Below, in pieces: positions 55,674-64,000 of a stretch of DNA of 64,000 nt; the stretch's first letter is position 1; every line of letters begins with the position of its first letter. The stretch comes from GH45 sp046704385 (GTDB lineage: Bacteria > Bacteroidota > Bacteroidia > Bacteroidales > SZUA-534). The notes beneath the pieces are model-generated. The model was not told the DNA's origin and made no database searches. It worked only from the letters and a program-made list of their open reading frames with translations. A program made the position numbers and the translations under genes. The DNA is taken from contig JBJKSB010000061.1 in assembly GCA_046704385.1 (NCBI GenBank), positions 1 through 64,000 of the forward strand, given 5' to 3'.

Positions 55674-56669
55674 ATGTTTGATATTGGACGAATCGGAATT
55701 GTTGGTGCAGGTAGCTGGGCTACAGCCAATGCAAAGATTATTCAGGAAAAAAAACAATCCATAAACTGGTATATTCACGAAACCGAAGTAATTGAGCATC
55801 TTAAAAAAAACGGAAATAATCCCCTGTACTTAAGTGAGGTATTTTTTGAAAAAGAATTACTTAACCTCACAAATGATATCAATGAACTGGTTGAAAATTC
55901 AGATACAATATTCTTAATTATTCCCTCTGCTTATTTAAAGTTTGCTCTGGAGAAATTAACCCTGCCACTTAAGGGCAAAACGGTTATTTCTGCCATTAAA
56001 GGAATTGTACCCGAAGATAATTTACTGGTTGGTGAGTTTATACATCAAAATTACGATGTTCCCTATGAATCAATTGGTATAATAACCGGCCCCTGTCATG
56101 CTGAAGAGGTCGCCATGGAACGCCTTTCCTATTTAACCATTGCTTTTAAAGAGGAAGAAAAAGCCAGGGCAATTTCTGGTTTATATAATAACTATTTTAT
56201 AAAAACCACCATTTCCGACGACATACTGGGAACAGAATATGCTGCTGTACTTAAAAATATTTATGCTTTGGCAGCCGGGGTATGCAACGGTCTTGGATTT
56301 GGTGACAATTTTCAGGCAGTTCTGATATCAAATGCTATTAGAGAAATGAAACGGTTTACAGATACAGTTTATCCCATTCAACGTGATATTAAAGACAGTG
56401 CTTACCTGGGTGATTTATTGGTTACTGCCTATTCACAATTCAGCCGAAACCGCTATTTCGGAACCATGATCGGCAAAGGCTATTCGGTAAAATATATTAA
56501 AAATGAAATGAATATGGTGGCCGAAGGGTATTTTGCCTCAAAAGGCATTTATGAAATAAATAAAAAACACGGGGTAAAAATGCCAATAGCCGACAGTATT
56601 TATAATATATTATATGAAAAACAATCACCGCGAAGGGTAATTCAGGAACTTACGAATTTGCTGACTTAG
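55674..56669 (+). CDS. gpsA: NAD(P)H-dependent glycerol-3-phosphate dehydrogenase
   Basis: GpsA reduces dihydroxyacetone phosphate to sn-glycerol-3-phosphate for phospholipids. With the start at 55674 (MFDIGRIGIVGAGSWATA) it has 331 residues, the usual size. It shows the Rossmann motif GIVGAGSWATANAK, VISAIKGIVPED, TGPCHAEEV and the C-terminal catalytic EYAAVLKNIYALAAGVCNGL. It is followed 49 bases later by pgi on the same strand. Confidence 0.95.
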   Translation: MFDIGRIGIVGAGSWATANAKIIQEKKQSINWYIHETEVIEHLKKNGNNPLYLSEVFFEKELLNLTNDINELVENSDTIFLIIPSAYLKFALEKLTLPLKGKTVISAIKGIVPEDNLLVGEFIHQNYDVPYESIGIITGPCHAEEVAMERLSYLTIAFKEEEKARAISGLYNNYFIKTTISDDILGTEYAAVLKNIYALAAGVCNGLGFGDNFQAVLISNAIREMKRFTDTVYPIQRDIKDSAYLGDLLVTAYSQFSRNRYFGTMIGKGYSVKYIKNEMNMVAEGYFASKGIYEINKKHGVKMPIADSIYNILYEKQSPRRVIQELTNLLT

Positions 56670-56718
56670 GAAAATTAAATAGTTGTCTTTAACCAATTCA
56701 TATTCAAATTAAATAAAA

Positions 56719-58056
56719 ATGGGAAACATTAAATTAGATTATTCAAAAACACTCAATTTCATTAACAAAGAGGATATTTTTGGGTTTCAGGGCGAAACAA
56801 AATCACACATTGAAGCTCTTTATAAAAAAACAGGAAAAGGAAACGATTTTTTAGGCTGGGTTAATCTTCCCTCCTCAATCACAATTGAAGAGATAAAAGA
56901 TATACAGGCTACTGCTGAGGGATTCAATGATTGTGACGTTGTTGTAGTTGTAGGTATTGGAGGATCGTACCTTGGATCCAAAGCCGTAATTGATGCACTA
57001 TCAGATAATTTTGCCATGCTGCAGGACCGGAAAAATCCATTGATAGTTTTTGCCGGACAAAATATTTCTGAGGATTATATGACCGAATTGCGCCAAATGC
57101 TTTCTAAAAGAAGCTGGGGAATTGTGGTTATTTCAAAATCAGGAACCACAACAGAACCTGCTATTGCATTCCGTATTTTAAAAGCCGATTTGGAAAATAA
57201 GTTAGGTAAACAGGCGGCAGCCAAAAAAATTGTAGCCGTTACTGATGCAAGCAAAGGTGCCCTAAGAACACTTGCCACACAGGAAGGCTATAAAACTTAT
57301 GTGATACCCGACGATGTTGGTGGCAGATACAGCGTACTAACTCCGGTTGGATTACTACCTATCGCTATTTCAGGTTTCGATATTGCCCAATTGGTAAAAG
57401 GTGCTGTTGATATGCAATCGCAAACTAATTCTGAGGTAGCTTTTGAAGAAAACCCGGCAGCTGTTTACGCAGCCACCCGTAATGCTTTATTGCGCAAAGG
57501 TAAAGGCATTGAAATTTTGGCTAATTATAATCCTAAACTTCACTATTTTGCTGAATGGTGGAAACAATTGTATGGTGAAAGTGAAGGAAAAGAAGGAAAA
57601 GGAATTTATCCTGCCAGTGTTGATTTCACCTCCGATCTTCACAGTATGGGACAATACATTCAGGAAGGCACACGTAACCTTTTTGAAACAGTAATATCAG
57701 TAGCCAAACCTGACACACAGGTTGTTATTGAAGCAGATTCAGCCAACCTTGACGGACTGAACTTTTTAGCCGGCAAACGGATGGATGAAGTTAATAAAAT
57801 GGCTGAACTCGGAACTATTTTAGCACACGTTGATGGTGGAGTCCCCAATATAAGAATTGAATTACCTCAACTTGACGAATATCACCTGGGACAGTTAATC
57901 TATTTCTATGAAATTGCATGCGGTATCTCTGGTTATTTACTGGAGGTTAATCCTTTTGATCAACCCGGGGTTGAGGCCTATAAAAAGAATATGTTTGCCT
58001 TGTTGGAAAAACCAGGCTACGAGGAAGCCACAAAATCTATTAAATCAAAATTGTAG
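56719..58056 (+). CDS. pgi: Glucose-6-phosphate isomerase
   Basis: Pgi interconverts glucose-6-phosphate and fructose-6-phosphate in glycolysis and gluconeogenesis. The 445-residue protein belongs to the shorter bacterial type; it has VGIGGSYLGSKAVIDALS, KSGTTTEPAIAFR and the signature GGRYSVLTPVGLLPIA. It follows gpsA, with which it may be cotranscribed, and ends before a TTGGAA repeat element and a terminator. Confidence 0.97.
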   Translation: MGNIKLDYSKTLNFINKEDIFGFQGETKSHIEALYKKTGKGNDFLGWVNLPSSITIEEIKDIQATAEGFNDCDVVVVVGIGGSYLGSKAVIDALSDNFAMLQDRKNPLIVFAGQNISEDYMTELRQMLSKRSWGIVVISKSGTTTEPAIAFRILKADLENKLGKQAAAKKIVAVTDASKGALRTLATQEGYKTYVIPDDVGGRYSVLTPVGLLPIAISGFDIAQLVKGAVDMQSQTNSEVAFEENPAAVYAATRNALLRKGKGIEILANYNPKLHYFAEWWKQLYGESEGKEGKGIYPASVDFTSDLHSMGQYIQEGTRNLFETVISVAKPDTQVVIEADSANLDGLNFLAGKRMDEVNKMAELGTILAHVDGGVPNIRIELPQLDEYHLGQLIYFYEIACGISGYLLEVNPFDQPGVEAYKKNMFALLEKPGYEEATKSIKSKL

Positions 58057-58060
58057 ACTT

Positions 58061-58142
58061 TAAATTGGAAAATTGGAATGATGGAAAATCGTAATTAAAT
58101 ACATTAACAACGATTCCATTTTACCAAAATCCAGGATTCCAA
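58061..58142. repeat. Intergenic TTGGAA element, copy C
   Basis: This is an approximately 82-base element with imperfect inverted arms, starting 4 bases after the pgi stop. It matches the reverse complement of 34948-35029, with one arm 27 of 29 identical and the other less so. The two copies therefore face opposite ways and have equal length. Confidence 0.6.
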
Positions 58143-58197
58143 AAACACATTTAATATAATTATGGTCACTGAATGTGATCAGGTCAACGTTACATAC

Positions 58198-58235
58198 AAA
58201 AAATGCTGACAGTATTTATGCTGACAGCATTTTTT
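58198..58235 (+). terminator. Hairpin terminator between pgi and mscS
   Basis: AAAAAATGCTG (58198-58208) and CAGCATTTTTT (58225-58235) are perfect 11-base inverted arms around a 16-base loop. The word TGCTGACAG occurs twice within the hairpin, so a second, shorter fold is possible. It ends 25 bases before the mscS ATG, so it may also affect mscS expression. Confidence 0.65.
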
Positions 58236-58260
58236 GTATATTGCCATAAATAAGTAATTC

Positions 58261-59343
58261 ATGACTTTTCTGAAAAACATACTGGACTTTACTCTTTTTA
58301 AAATCGGAAATTATCATCTCGAGATTAAACAATTGATAGTTTCTGTACTTATTATTATGGCAGCCATGGTGTTGTCTGCCCTCGCCAAACGATACCTGAA
58401 AAAAGGGAAACTAATTAGTCGTTTAAGTATAAAAAATACGCAATCGCTTATACGATTTTTCAGGCTGCTTATAATTATTATGGCTGTTGCTTTATTAATA
58501 AGAGGGTTGGGATTCGATATAAAGGAGGTTATGCAACATGAACTTTTTAAAACTAACAAAATAAGTTTTAGTCTTAATAACCTAATTGTACTATTGGTAA
58601 TATTTTTTATCACCAAACTTATACTTTATTTACTTGAACTTGTATTTGAAGACAGCGTTAAAACCAAACGGCTCGAAGCAGGTAAAAGCAAATCGCTATT
58701 TCAAATTGTAAAATACCTGGTGTGGGTAATTGCTACAACACTATTCCTTGATAACATTGGATTCAGCATTACCTTTTTAATTGCCAGTTTATCAGCCTTA
58801 CTGGTTGGTTTGGGTTTGGGTATCCAGCAATTTTTTACCGATATTATTTCAGGTATAATAATTCTGCTCGATCGTTCCATTAAAGTTGGCGATGTGGTTG
58901 AAATTCAAGGCGAAATAGTTGGGAAAGTTGAAGAGATTAACCTGCGTACCTCAAAAATTGTCTCGCGTGATGATGTAATAATAATAGTTCCCAATTCGAA
59001 ATTTACCACGGACAATATTATAAATTGGAGTCATAATAGTTTTAGAACCAGGTTTGGAGTAAAAATTGGGGTAGCCTATGGCAGCGATGTTTATTTAGTT
59101 AAAAAACTGCTAATTGAGTCAGCAATAGAAAATCCACTCGTTGAGAACATACCTGAGCCCCTGGTTTATTTCCAGGATTTTGGTGATTCCTCTCTTAATT
59201 TTGAATTATTGTTTATGACAGAAGAAACATTTCGTGTTGAACGAATTAAAAGTGAAATCAGGTTCACGATAAATAAAAAATTTGCTGAAAATGGAGTTAC
59301 CATTCCATTTCCACAACGCGACGTACATTTCTACAAAGAATAG
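58261..59343 (+). CDS. Small-conductance mechanosensitive channel, MscS family
   Basis: This 360-residue inner-membrane channel opens on membrane tension to release solutes. There are four or five hydrophobic segments in residues 18-200, including the pore helix with LSALLVGLGLGIQQFFTDII, then the cytoplasmic MscS domain with DRSIKVGDVVEIQGEIVG and IVPNSKFTTDNIINWSH. A C-terminal vestibule follows, ending in FPQRDVHFYKE. The hairpin just upstream separates it from pgi. Confidence 0.93.
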   Translation: MTFLKNILDFTLFKIGNYHLEIKQLIVSVLIIMAAMVLSALAKRYLKKGKLISRLSIKNTQSLIRFFRLLIIIMAVALLIRGLGFDIKEVMQHELFKTNKISFSLNNLIVLLVIFFITKLILYLLELVFEDSVKTKRLEAGKSKSLFQIVKYLVWVIATTLFLDNIGFSITFLIASLSALLVGLGLGIQQFFTDIISGIIILLDRSIKVGDVVEIQGEIVGKVEEINLRTSKIVSRDDVIIIVPNSKFTTDNIINWSHNSFRTRFGVKIGVAYGSDVYLVKKLLIESAIENPLVENIPEPLVYFQDFGDSSLNFELLFMTEETFRVERIKSEIRFTINKKFAENGVTIPFPQRDVHFYKE

Positions 59344-59407
59344 AAAACCCTACAGCAAGGCCATAGGGTTCCAACTCATCACTATATTTAATTTGACTAA
59401 AATTCTA

Positions 59408-60748
59408 TCAAACCAGTTTATGTTTCGATATAAAATCAGTTAACAAGCCATTTAAATCAGGCTGGCCAATTTCCTGCAAATCGTAATAAACCCTTGTGCT
59501 GGGCTTATTAATATTTATAATACGGTTAAGATCAATGGGTGTTCCAATTATAACCGAATCGCAATCAGCATTATTAATAGTGGTTTCCAAATCTTTTAGT
59601 TGTTCGTCGCCATAACCCATGGCTGGCAAAAGGGTCCCGATATTAGGATAAATTGTAAAAGTTTCGGATAATTTACCTACGGTATAAGGCCTTGGGTCGA
59701 CCAGTTCAATGGCTCCAAATTTCATTGCAGCCACAGTTCCTGCACCCAATTTCATTTCACCATGAGTAAGCGTTGGTCCATCTTCAATTACCAATACTCT
59801 TTTCCCTTTTATAATATCCGGATTATCAACTTTAATAGGGGAAGCTCCATCAATAACAATCGCATTTGGATTTACTTTAGCAATACTTTCGCGTATTGTT
59901 TGAATGCCCTCGGGCGATGCTGAATCCATCTTATTAATAACAATAGCATCGGCAATTCGAAGATTTACTTCGCCAGGATAATAGGAAAGCTCATGTCCAG
60001 GCCGGTGAGGATCGGCCACGGTAATAGTCAAATCAGGAACATAAAACGGAAAATCGTTATTTCCACCATCCCATAAAATAACATCACAGCCATCAGGATC
60101 ATTTTCAGCTTCCCGTAAAATAGCCTCATAATCCACCCCGGCATATATCACATTACCACGTACCACGTGAGGTTCGTATTCCTCCATCTCCTCAACGGTG
60201 CATTTATGTTTCTCAAGATCAGACACCCTGGCAAAACGTTGTACTTTTTGAGCAATTAAATCTCCGTAAGGCATCGGGTGGCGCACTGCCACAACTTTAA
60301 GCCCTTTAGCCATTAAATACTCGATTACCTTACGCGAAGTCTGACTTTTCCCGCAACCTGTACGGGTTGCTACTACAGCAACTACAGGTTTGGTACTTTT
60401 TACCTGTGTTTGAGCGGGCCCCAATAAATTAAAATCGGCACCGGCTGCATTAACAATTGCGCTTGTGGCCATAACTCTCTGGTAAGGAATATCACTATAA
60501 GAAAAAGTGCAAATATCCACCTTAAGCTCCTTGATAAGCTTTGGTAAATCTTTTTCAGCATAAATAGGAATACCGGCAGGATATTGCTTGCCCGCCAACT
60601 CAGCCGGATATTTTCTACCATCAATATCAGGAATCTGAGCTGCCGTAAAAGCAACCACATTAAACCCCTCATTATCACGATAGTAAGTATTATAATTATG
60701 AAAATCACGGCCGGCAGCACCTATTATAATGACGTTTTTTTTAATCAT
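59408..60748 (-). CDS. Cyclic 2,3-diphosphoglycerate synthetase homologue
   Basis: This 446-residue soluble protein is close in length and layout to archaeal cyclic 2,3-diphosphoglycerate synthetase. It has an N-terminal Rossmann-like segment (NVIIIGAAGRDFHNYNTYYR), a P-loop (VATRTGCGKSQTSRKVIEYL), WDGGNNDFPFYVPDL, DPHRPGHELSYYPGEVNLR and INKMDSASPEG. In methanogens the enzyme closes 2,3-diphosphoglycerate into a ring with ATP. Bacterial homologues are common but their activity is mostly untested, so the function here is not certain. It is a single gene, divergent from the ACP phosphodiesterase-like gene. Confidence 0.82.
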   Translation of the reverse strand: MIKKNVIIIGAAGRDFHNYNTYYRDNEGFNVVAFTAAQIPDIDGRKYPAELAGKQYPAGIPIYAEKDLPKLIKELKVDICTFSYSDIPYQRVMATSAIVNAAGADFNLLGPAQTQVKSTKPVVAVVATRTGCGKSQTSRKVIEYLMAKGLKVVAVRHPMPYGDLIAQKVQRFARVSDLEKHKCTVEEMEEYEPHVVRGNVIYAGVDYEAILREAENDPDGCDVILWDGGNNDFPFYVPDLTITVADPHRPGHELSYYPGEVNLRIADAIVINKMDSASPEGIQTIRESIAKVNPNAIVIDGASPIKVDNPDIIKGKRVLVIEDGPTLTHGEMKLGAGTVAAMKFGAIELVDPRPYTVGKLSETFTIYPNIGTLLPAMGYGDEQLKDLETTINNADCDSVIIGTPIDLNRIININKPSTRVYYDLQEIGQPDLNGLLTDFISKHKLV

Positions 60749-60790
60749 AAGTCCTCCGTTTTTTAAAATGTTGAAATTGATTGTGTATCA

Positions 60791-60798
60791 CAAATTTA
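60791..60798 (-). promoter_or_regulatory. Candidate -7 element of the cyclic-diphosphoglycerate synthetase homologue
   Basis: The minus strand reads TAAATTTG, an exact TAnnTTTG, 43 bases upstream of the ATG at 60748. No matching -33 TTG was found. Confidence 0.3.
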
Positions 60799-60930
60799 GA
60801 TTTTTAAGCACATGGTATTTAAACACATAATATGTTAAGAAAAATATTGCGACATATTAAGCGACATAATTTTATGGCTGTTTTTTTAACAATAAGGATA
60901 ATTTTCTGTTCTTATAGATATTGAAAAAAG

Positions 60931-60938
60931 TAGATTTG
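60931..60938 (+). promoter_or_regulatory. Candidate -7 element of the ACP phosphodiesterase-like gene
   Basis: TAGATTTG is an exact TAnnTTTG, 21 bases before the ATG at 60959. The -33 region has no clear TTG. Confidence 0.35.
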
Positions 60939-60958
60939 CATAAAACATAAAAAAATAA

Positions 60959-61552
60959 ATGAATATTTTGGCACACCTATATCTATCAGGAGGCATAAAT
61001 CATCTAATGTTGGGAAATTTTATGGGTGATTTTGTAAAAGGTAAACAATTCCAGGACTACCCCGAAGAAATAAAAGCTGGCATTATGCTACATCGCGAAA
61101 TTGACACCTTTACAGATAACCATCCTGCACACAAAAGCAGCCGTGACAGGTTTAGGAAATTCTATGGCCTGCACTCGGGAATTGTTACCGATATTCTTTA
61201 CGATCATTTCCTGGCAAAAGAATGGAATTCATTTCATAAAAAACCTCTTGAAGAATACATACAGCAAGTATACAGTTATATTGAAATGAATATCATTTAT
61301 GTACCTGAAAGGCTTAAATCATTAACTCCGAATATTATTAGCAACAACTGGTTAATTATGTATAAAAGCCTCGATGGAATTGAAAGAGTACTGACAGGTA
61401 TGTCAAAAAAGACATCGTTGCCATCCAATTATAAACAGGCAATGGATATAATTACACTATTTTATAGAGAATTTGACAAAGAATTCAATCAAATTATCGC
61501 TGATTTGCATAAAATGGTTGAAAAAAACTTATATTTAACTAAATTTGCATAG
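60959..61552 (+). CDS. Acyl carrier protein phosphodiesterase-like protein (AcpH family)
   Basis: This 197-residue HD-like helical protein has the family motifs MNILAHLYLSGG, GNFMGDFVKGK, HREIDTFTDNHPAHKSSRDR and YDHFLAKEW. In E. coli AcpH removes 4'-phosphopantetheine from acyl carrier protein. The metal-binding His and Asp residues in these motifs are kept. It is a single gene with its own -7 element. Confidence 0.88.
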   Translation: MNILAHLYLSGGINHLMLGNFMGDFVKGKQFQDYPEEIKAGIMLHREIDTFTDNHPAHKSSRDRFRKFYGLHSGIVTDILYDHFLAKEWNSFHKKPLEEYIQQVYSYIEMNIIYVPERLKSLTPNIISNNWLIMYKSLDGIERVLTGMSKKTSLPSNYKQAMDIITLFYREFDKEFNQIIADLHKMVEKNLYLTKFA

Positions 61553-61622
61553 AACAAATTTTATTAAACTCTCTGAGGTAAACAAAACCGGGAATGATGT
61601 TTTTTTTTTAACAAAAACATTA

Positions 61623-61630
61623 TAGTTTTG
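61623..61630 (+). promoter_or_regulatory. Candidate -7 element of the OmpA/TPR lipoprotein gene
   Basis: TAGTTTTG is an exact TAnnTTTG, 53 bases before the ATG at 61684, preceded by a run of T in the -33 region. Confidence 0.35.
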
Positions 61631-61683
61631 TAAGAACGGAGAAAATTGAAATTATTAACGATAAATCAACTAATTAGGCAATT

Positions 61684-63438
61684 ATGAAAAAAGTAAATGT
61701 TAGCATTTTATCATCATTTGTTATCGCCGCCCTTTTACTTACCGGTTGTGGTGGAATTCAAACAATGGTGAAATTGGCGTCTGAAGTAAAGTACGATGTT
61801 ACTCCCAAGGTTCTTGAAATGCATGGTGACAGTGTAGCCTCAGCATTAAAAGTTACCTTTCCAGCGAAGTATTTTCAAAAGAAAGCTACTCTTGAAATTA
61901 CCCCTGTATATAAATATGACGGTGGTGAGGTTGCATTTAAAAGCTTAACCCTGCAAGGAGAAGATGTACAAGCCAATAATCAGGTAGTTAATTTCCTGAG
62001 CGGCGGGTCTTATTCCGTTTCTTCAAAAGTAGCTTTTGTTGAAGGTATGCGAAAAGGCGAATTAGTAGCCCGCGTAAAAGCTTCTATGGGTGACAAAAGT
62101 GCTGAATTACCTGAAATAAAAATTGCTGATGGTACCATGTCAACAGCGTTATTGCTTGAAGCTGATGCTAAACCTATTGCTGCTGATGACAAGTTTGTAC
62201 GTGTAACCACAGAATCAAAAGATGCTGCAATCCATTTTGTTATTAACCAGGCTACCATTCGTGGTCAGGAACTTAAAAAAGAACAAATGGAAGCTTTAAC
62301 TGATTTTGTTAAAAACAATGCCAGTCAAAACAATGTTGAATTTAAAGGTGTTGAAATTTCAGCTTATGCATCACCTGATGGACCTGAAAAATTAAATACT
62401 AACCTGGCCGAGCACAGGATGACCAATACTGAAAAATATTTTGCTCGTGAATTAAAAAAATCCAAAGTTGCTGGAATGGAAGATCAAGGTTTCATTAACG
62501 CTAAATCGACTCCTGAAGACTGGGACGGATTTAAAAAATTAATGGAAGCTTCAAATATCGAGGATAAAGACTTAATTTTACGTGTACTTTCAATGTATTC
62601 TGACCCTGTAGTTCGTGAGAAAGAAATTAAAAATATAAGTGCTGCTTACGAAAAAATAGCTGAGGAAATTTTACCTCAATTGCGTAGGTCAAAATTAACT
62701 GTTAATATTGCTATTATCGGACATTCTGACGAAGAACTTAAAGACTTAGCTGTATCAAATCCTGATACTTTAAAAGTTGAAGAGTTAATGTATGCTGCTA
62801 CTCTTTTCACTGACCTACCTACCAAACTTTCAATTTATCAAAAAGTTGCCAGCAATTTTCCTGACGATTGGAGAGGTCACAACAATGCTGGTTATGTGTT
62901 AATTAAACAAGGCAAAATTGCAGAAGCTAAAGCTGCTTTAGAAGAAGCCAAGAAAATTGATGCCAGCAACACCACAGTATTAAATAACCTTGGAGTTTGT
63001 GCACATATGGAAGGTGATCTTAATGCTGCTCAGGAATTTTATAATGCTGCTGCTGGTGCCGGAAATGAAGTTAGCTATAACCAGGCTTTAATTGCAACTA
63101 AAAAAGGCAACTATGAAAATGCATTAAATCTGTTCGTAAGTAGCAAATTCAATACTTTTAACTTTGCACTGGCTAAAATGCTTAACTATTCTAATACCAA
63201 CAATGCTGATGCATTTGATGCTGCTTTAGGTATTTTATCGAAAGTTGATAACCAGGATGCTGCAAATGTTTACTATTTAAAAGCTATTCTTGGAGCAAGA
63301 AAACAAGATTCTGATCTGCTTTTCAATAATTTAAGAACTGCTATAGAAAAGGATCCTTCATACAAAGATTATGTAAAAAATGATGTTGAATTTGCTCAAT
63401 ATGCTAACGACGCAACATTTAAAGGTATAGTTGAATAA
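61684..63438 (+). CDS. Lipoprotein with OmpA-like and TPR regions
   Basis: This 584-residue protein has a lipoprotein signal with lipobox LLLTGC (Cys at about 22). The N-terminal half (about 25-180) is beta-rich and the middle (about 185-310) resembles an OmpA-like fold (FVINQATIRGQELKKEQMEA, ISAYASPDGPEKLNTNLAEH). The C-terminal part (about 395-520) holds TPR motifs (GHNNAGYVLIKQGKIAEAKA, NLGVCAHMEGDLNAAQEFYN). It probably binds peptidoglycan and scaffolds envelope proteins. Codon use is regular and rich in GCT, suggesting high expression. Its partners are unknown. Confidence 0.85.
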   Translation: MKKVNVSILSSFVIAALLLTGCGGIQTMVKLASEVKYDVTPKVLEMHGDSVASALKVTFPAKYFQKKATLEITPVYKYDGGEVAFKSLTLQGEDVQANNQVVNFLSGGSYSVSSKVAFVEGMRKGELVARVKASMGDKSAELPEIKIADGTMSTALLLEADAKPIAADDKFVRVTTESKDAAIHFVINQATIRGQELKKEQMEALTDFVKNNASQNNVEFKGVEISAYASPDGPEKLNTNLAEHRMTNTEKYFARELKKSKVAGMEDQGFINAKSTPEDWDGFKKLMEASNIEDKDLILRVLSMYSDPVVREKEIKNISAAYEKIAEEILPQLRRSKLTVNIAIIGHSDEELKDLAVSNPDTLKVEELMYAATLFTDLPTKLSIYQKVASNFPDDWRGHNNAGYVLIKQGKIAEAKAALEEAKKIDASNTTVLNNLGVCAHMEGDLNAAQEFYNAAAGAGNEVSYNQALIATKKGNYENALNLFVSSKFNTFNFALAKMLNYSNTNNADAFDAALGILSKVDNQDAANVYYLKAILGARKQDSDLLFNNLRTAIEKDPSYKDYVKNDVEFAQYANDATFKGIVE

Positions 63439-63459
63439 TTTAAAATATCAAATATATTT

Positions 63460-63489
63460 AAAGCCTGGTTTGAGCCAGGCTTTTTTTTT
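63460..63489 (+). terminator. Terminator of the OmpA/TPR lipoprotein gene
   Basis: AAAGCCTGG (63460-63468) pairs perfectly with CCAGGCTTT (63475-63483) around a 6-base loop, followed by a run of nine T. This is the strongest terminator in the window. Confidence 0.9.
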
Positions 63490-63520
63490 GCTTTAACAAA
63501 TGATCGCTTGAACTAAAAGC

Positions 63521-63543
63521 TCTGGAAGTGCGTTTATAAAGTT
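63521..63543. repeat. Copy 2 of a 23-base intergenic repeat
   Basis: The segment from TCTGGAAGTGCGTT to TAAAGTT agrees with 29902-29924 in 20 of 23 positions. It lies between the lipoprotein terminator and the serine hydrolase gene. A shorter, partial relative starts near 53852 with AGCTCTGGAGCGTTTG. Confidence 0.4.
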
Positions 63544-63589
63544 CTGTTAAATTAATAAACAAATAGGTCAAAGGAATAAATGAACTGTT

Positions 63590-64000
63590 TCACTCTTCGT
63601 ATTCAACTTCGGTGGTATCAGTAACCGTAATGTTATCCGGATAAAGAATCCGTAACAATTGCCTTGAACTTACCGACCCTCCTTTGCTCCTGTTTTTTAA
63701 AACGATAATTGTAGTTGAATCGGCAGGAATACGCATTAAAAGTGATTTATAACCATGCCACCAACCCGCATGATATAAAACTTTTATGGTATCATTCCAA
63801 TGAATAATCCGCCAACCATAGCCATAATTCGAACTATAATTCAAGGGTTTACCCATAGGTTGAAAAGCCTTATTTAACCATGTAGTATCAATAATTAAAC
63901 CTTTATATAAGCCTTGATCCCATTTGAAAAGATCGTTAGCAGTTGTGTAAATACCTTTGTCTCCCAACACTCCATCAAGGTAATTATCCTCTGCCAGACG
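63590..64000 (-). CDS. Serine hydrolase, class C beta-lactamase-like (partial, 3' end)
   Basis: Only the last 136 codons are inside the window; the frame stays open to the edge, so the start lies beyond 64000. It has the motif GIYTTANDLFKWDQGL and the HAG triad region (YHAGWWHGYKSLLMRIPADS) typical of the beta-lactamase/DD-peptidase-like superfamily (PF00144), where this element replaces the KTG box. The Ser-X-X-Lys and Tyr motifs would lie upstream, so activity cannot be judged. An in-frame GTG at 63970 is not the true start. Confidence 0.8.
   Translation of the reverse strand, partial: RLAEDNYLDGVLGDKGIYTTANDLFKWDQGLYKGLIIDTTWLNKAFQPMGKPLNYSSNYGYGWRIIHWNDTIKVLYHAGWWHGYKSLLMRIPADSTTIIVLKNRSKGGSVSSRQLLRILYPDNITVTDTTEVEYEE

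Noticed and set aside
58166..58182. TCAC-TGAAT-GTGA dyad upstream of mscS as a Crp/Fnr-type site
   Set aside because: The arms are only four bases and the match to known consensus is poor; such words are expected by chance.

Overview
The window is bacterial chromosome from an AT-rich member of the Bacteroidota, most likely class Bacteroidia. This rests on the TTG-N19-TAnnTTTG style promoters, the lack of clear Shine-Dalgarno sequences, zinc-free forms of L36, S14 and S4, a fused alpha subunit of proton-translocating transhydrogenase, a TonB of the Bacteroidota type, a DUF5683 gene next to parAB, and a second EF-G. I see no rRNA or tRNA genes, CRISPR arrays, phage genes or insertion sequences.

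The first 18 kb, all on the minus strand, is one continuous translation locus running rpsL, rpsG, fusA, the S10 block (rpsJ to rpsQ), the spc block (rplN to secY), map, infA, rpmJ and the alpha block (rpsM, rpsK, rpsD, rpoA, rplQ). No tuf or adk is present. The last gene, rplQ, carries a long acidic tail. Divergent from rpsL, across a 520-bp gap with a recognisable promoter for each side, is a second EF-G (18451-20610) that has lost residues needed for GTP hydrolysis.

From 20.6 to 34.9 kb come a beta-barrel-like envelope protein, a membrane chemoreceptor with no periplasmic domain, pntAB, a GT39-type glycosyltransferase, a LysE-type exporter, a TIGR02757 gene overlapping a trmN6-like methyltransferase, an OmpA-domain protein paired with hflX, a TonB and the murein-recycling ligase Mpl. 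From 35.1 to 40.5 kb a minus-strand cluster holds parA, parB, a DUF5683 gene, a LysM lytic transglycosylase and an SGNH hydrolase, joining chromosome segregation to envelope genes.

From 40.8 to 64 kb are a THUMP RNA methyltransferase, a saccharopine dehydrogenase-like gene, cheW, a large PAS/GAF hybrid histidine kinase, dapD, a TsaC-type tRNA modification enzyme, a polyphosphate cluster (elbB, sixA, ppk1, ppx), a pair of exported proteins with DUF2135-like and DUF4384-like domains, gpsA-pgi, an MscS channel, a cyclic 2,3-diphosphoglycerate synthetase homologue, an ACP phosphodiesterase-like gene, an OmpA/TPR lipoprotein, and the 3' part of a serine hydrolase cut by the window edge.

Most of the window is ordinary housekeeping sequence. 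The best leads are the EF-G paralogue with a broken GTPase core placed head-to-head with the str operon, an approximately 82-bp intergenic element present in two opposite-facing copies (34.95 and 58.06 kb) with a looser third relative, the acidic L17 tail, and the cyclic-diphosphoglycerate synthetase homologue.
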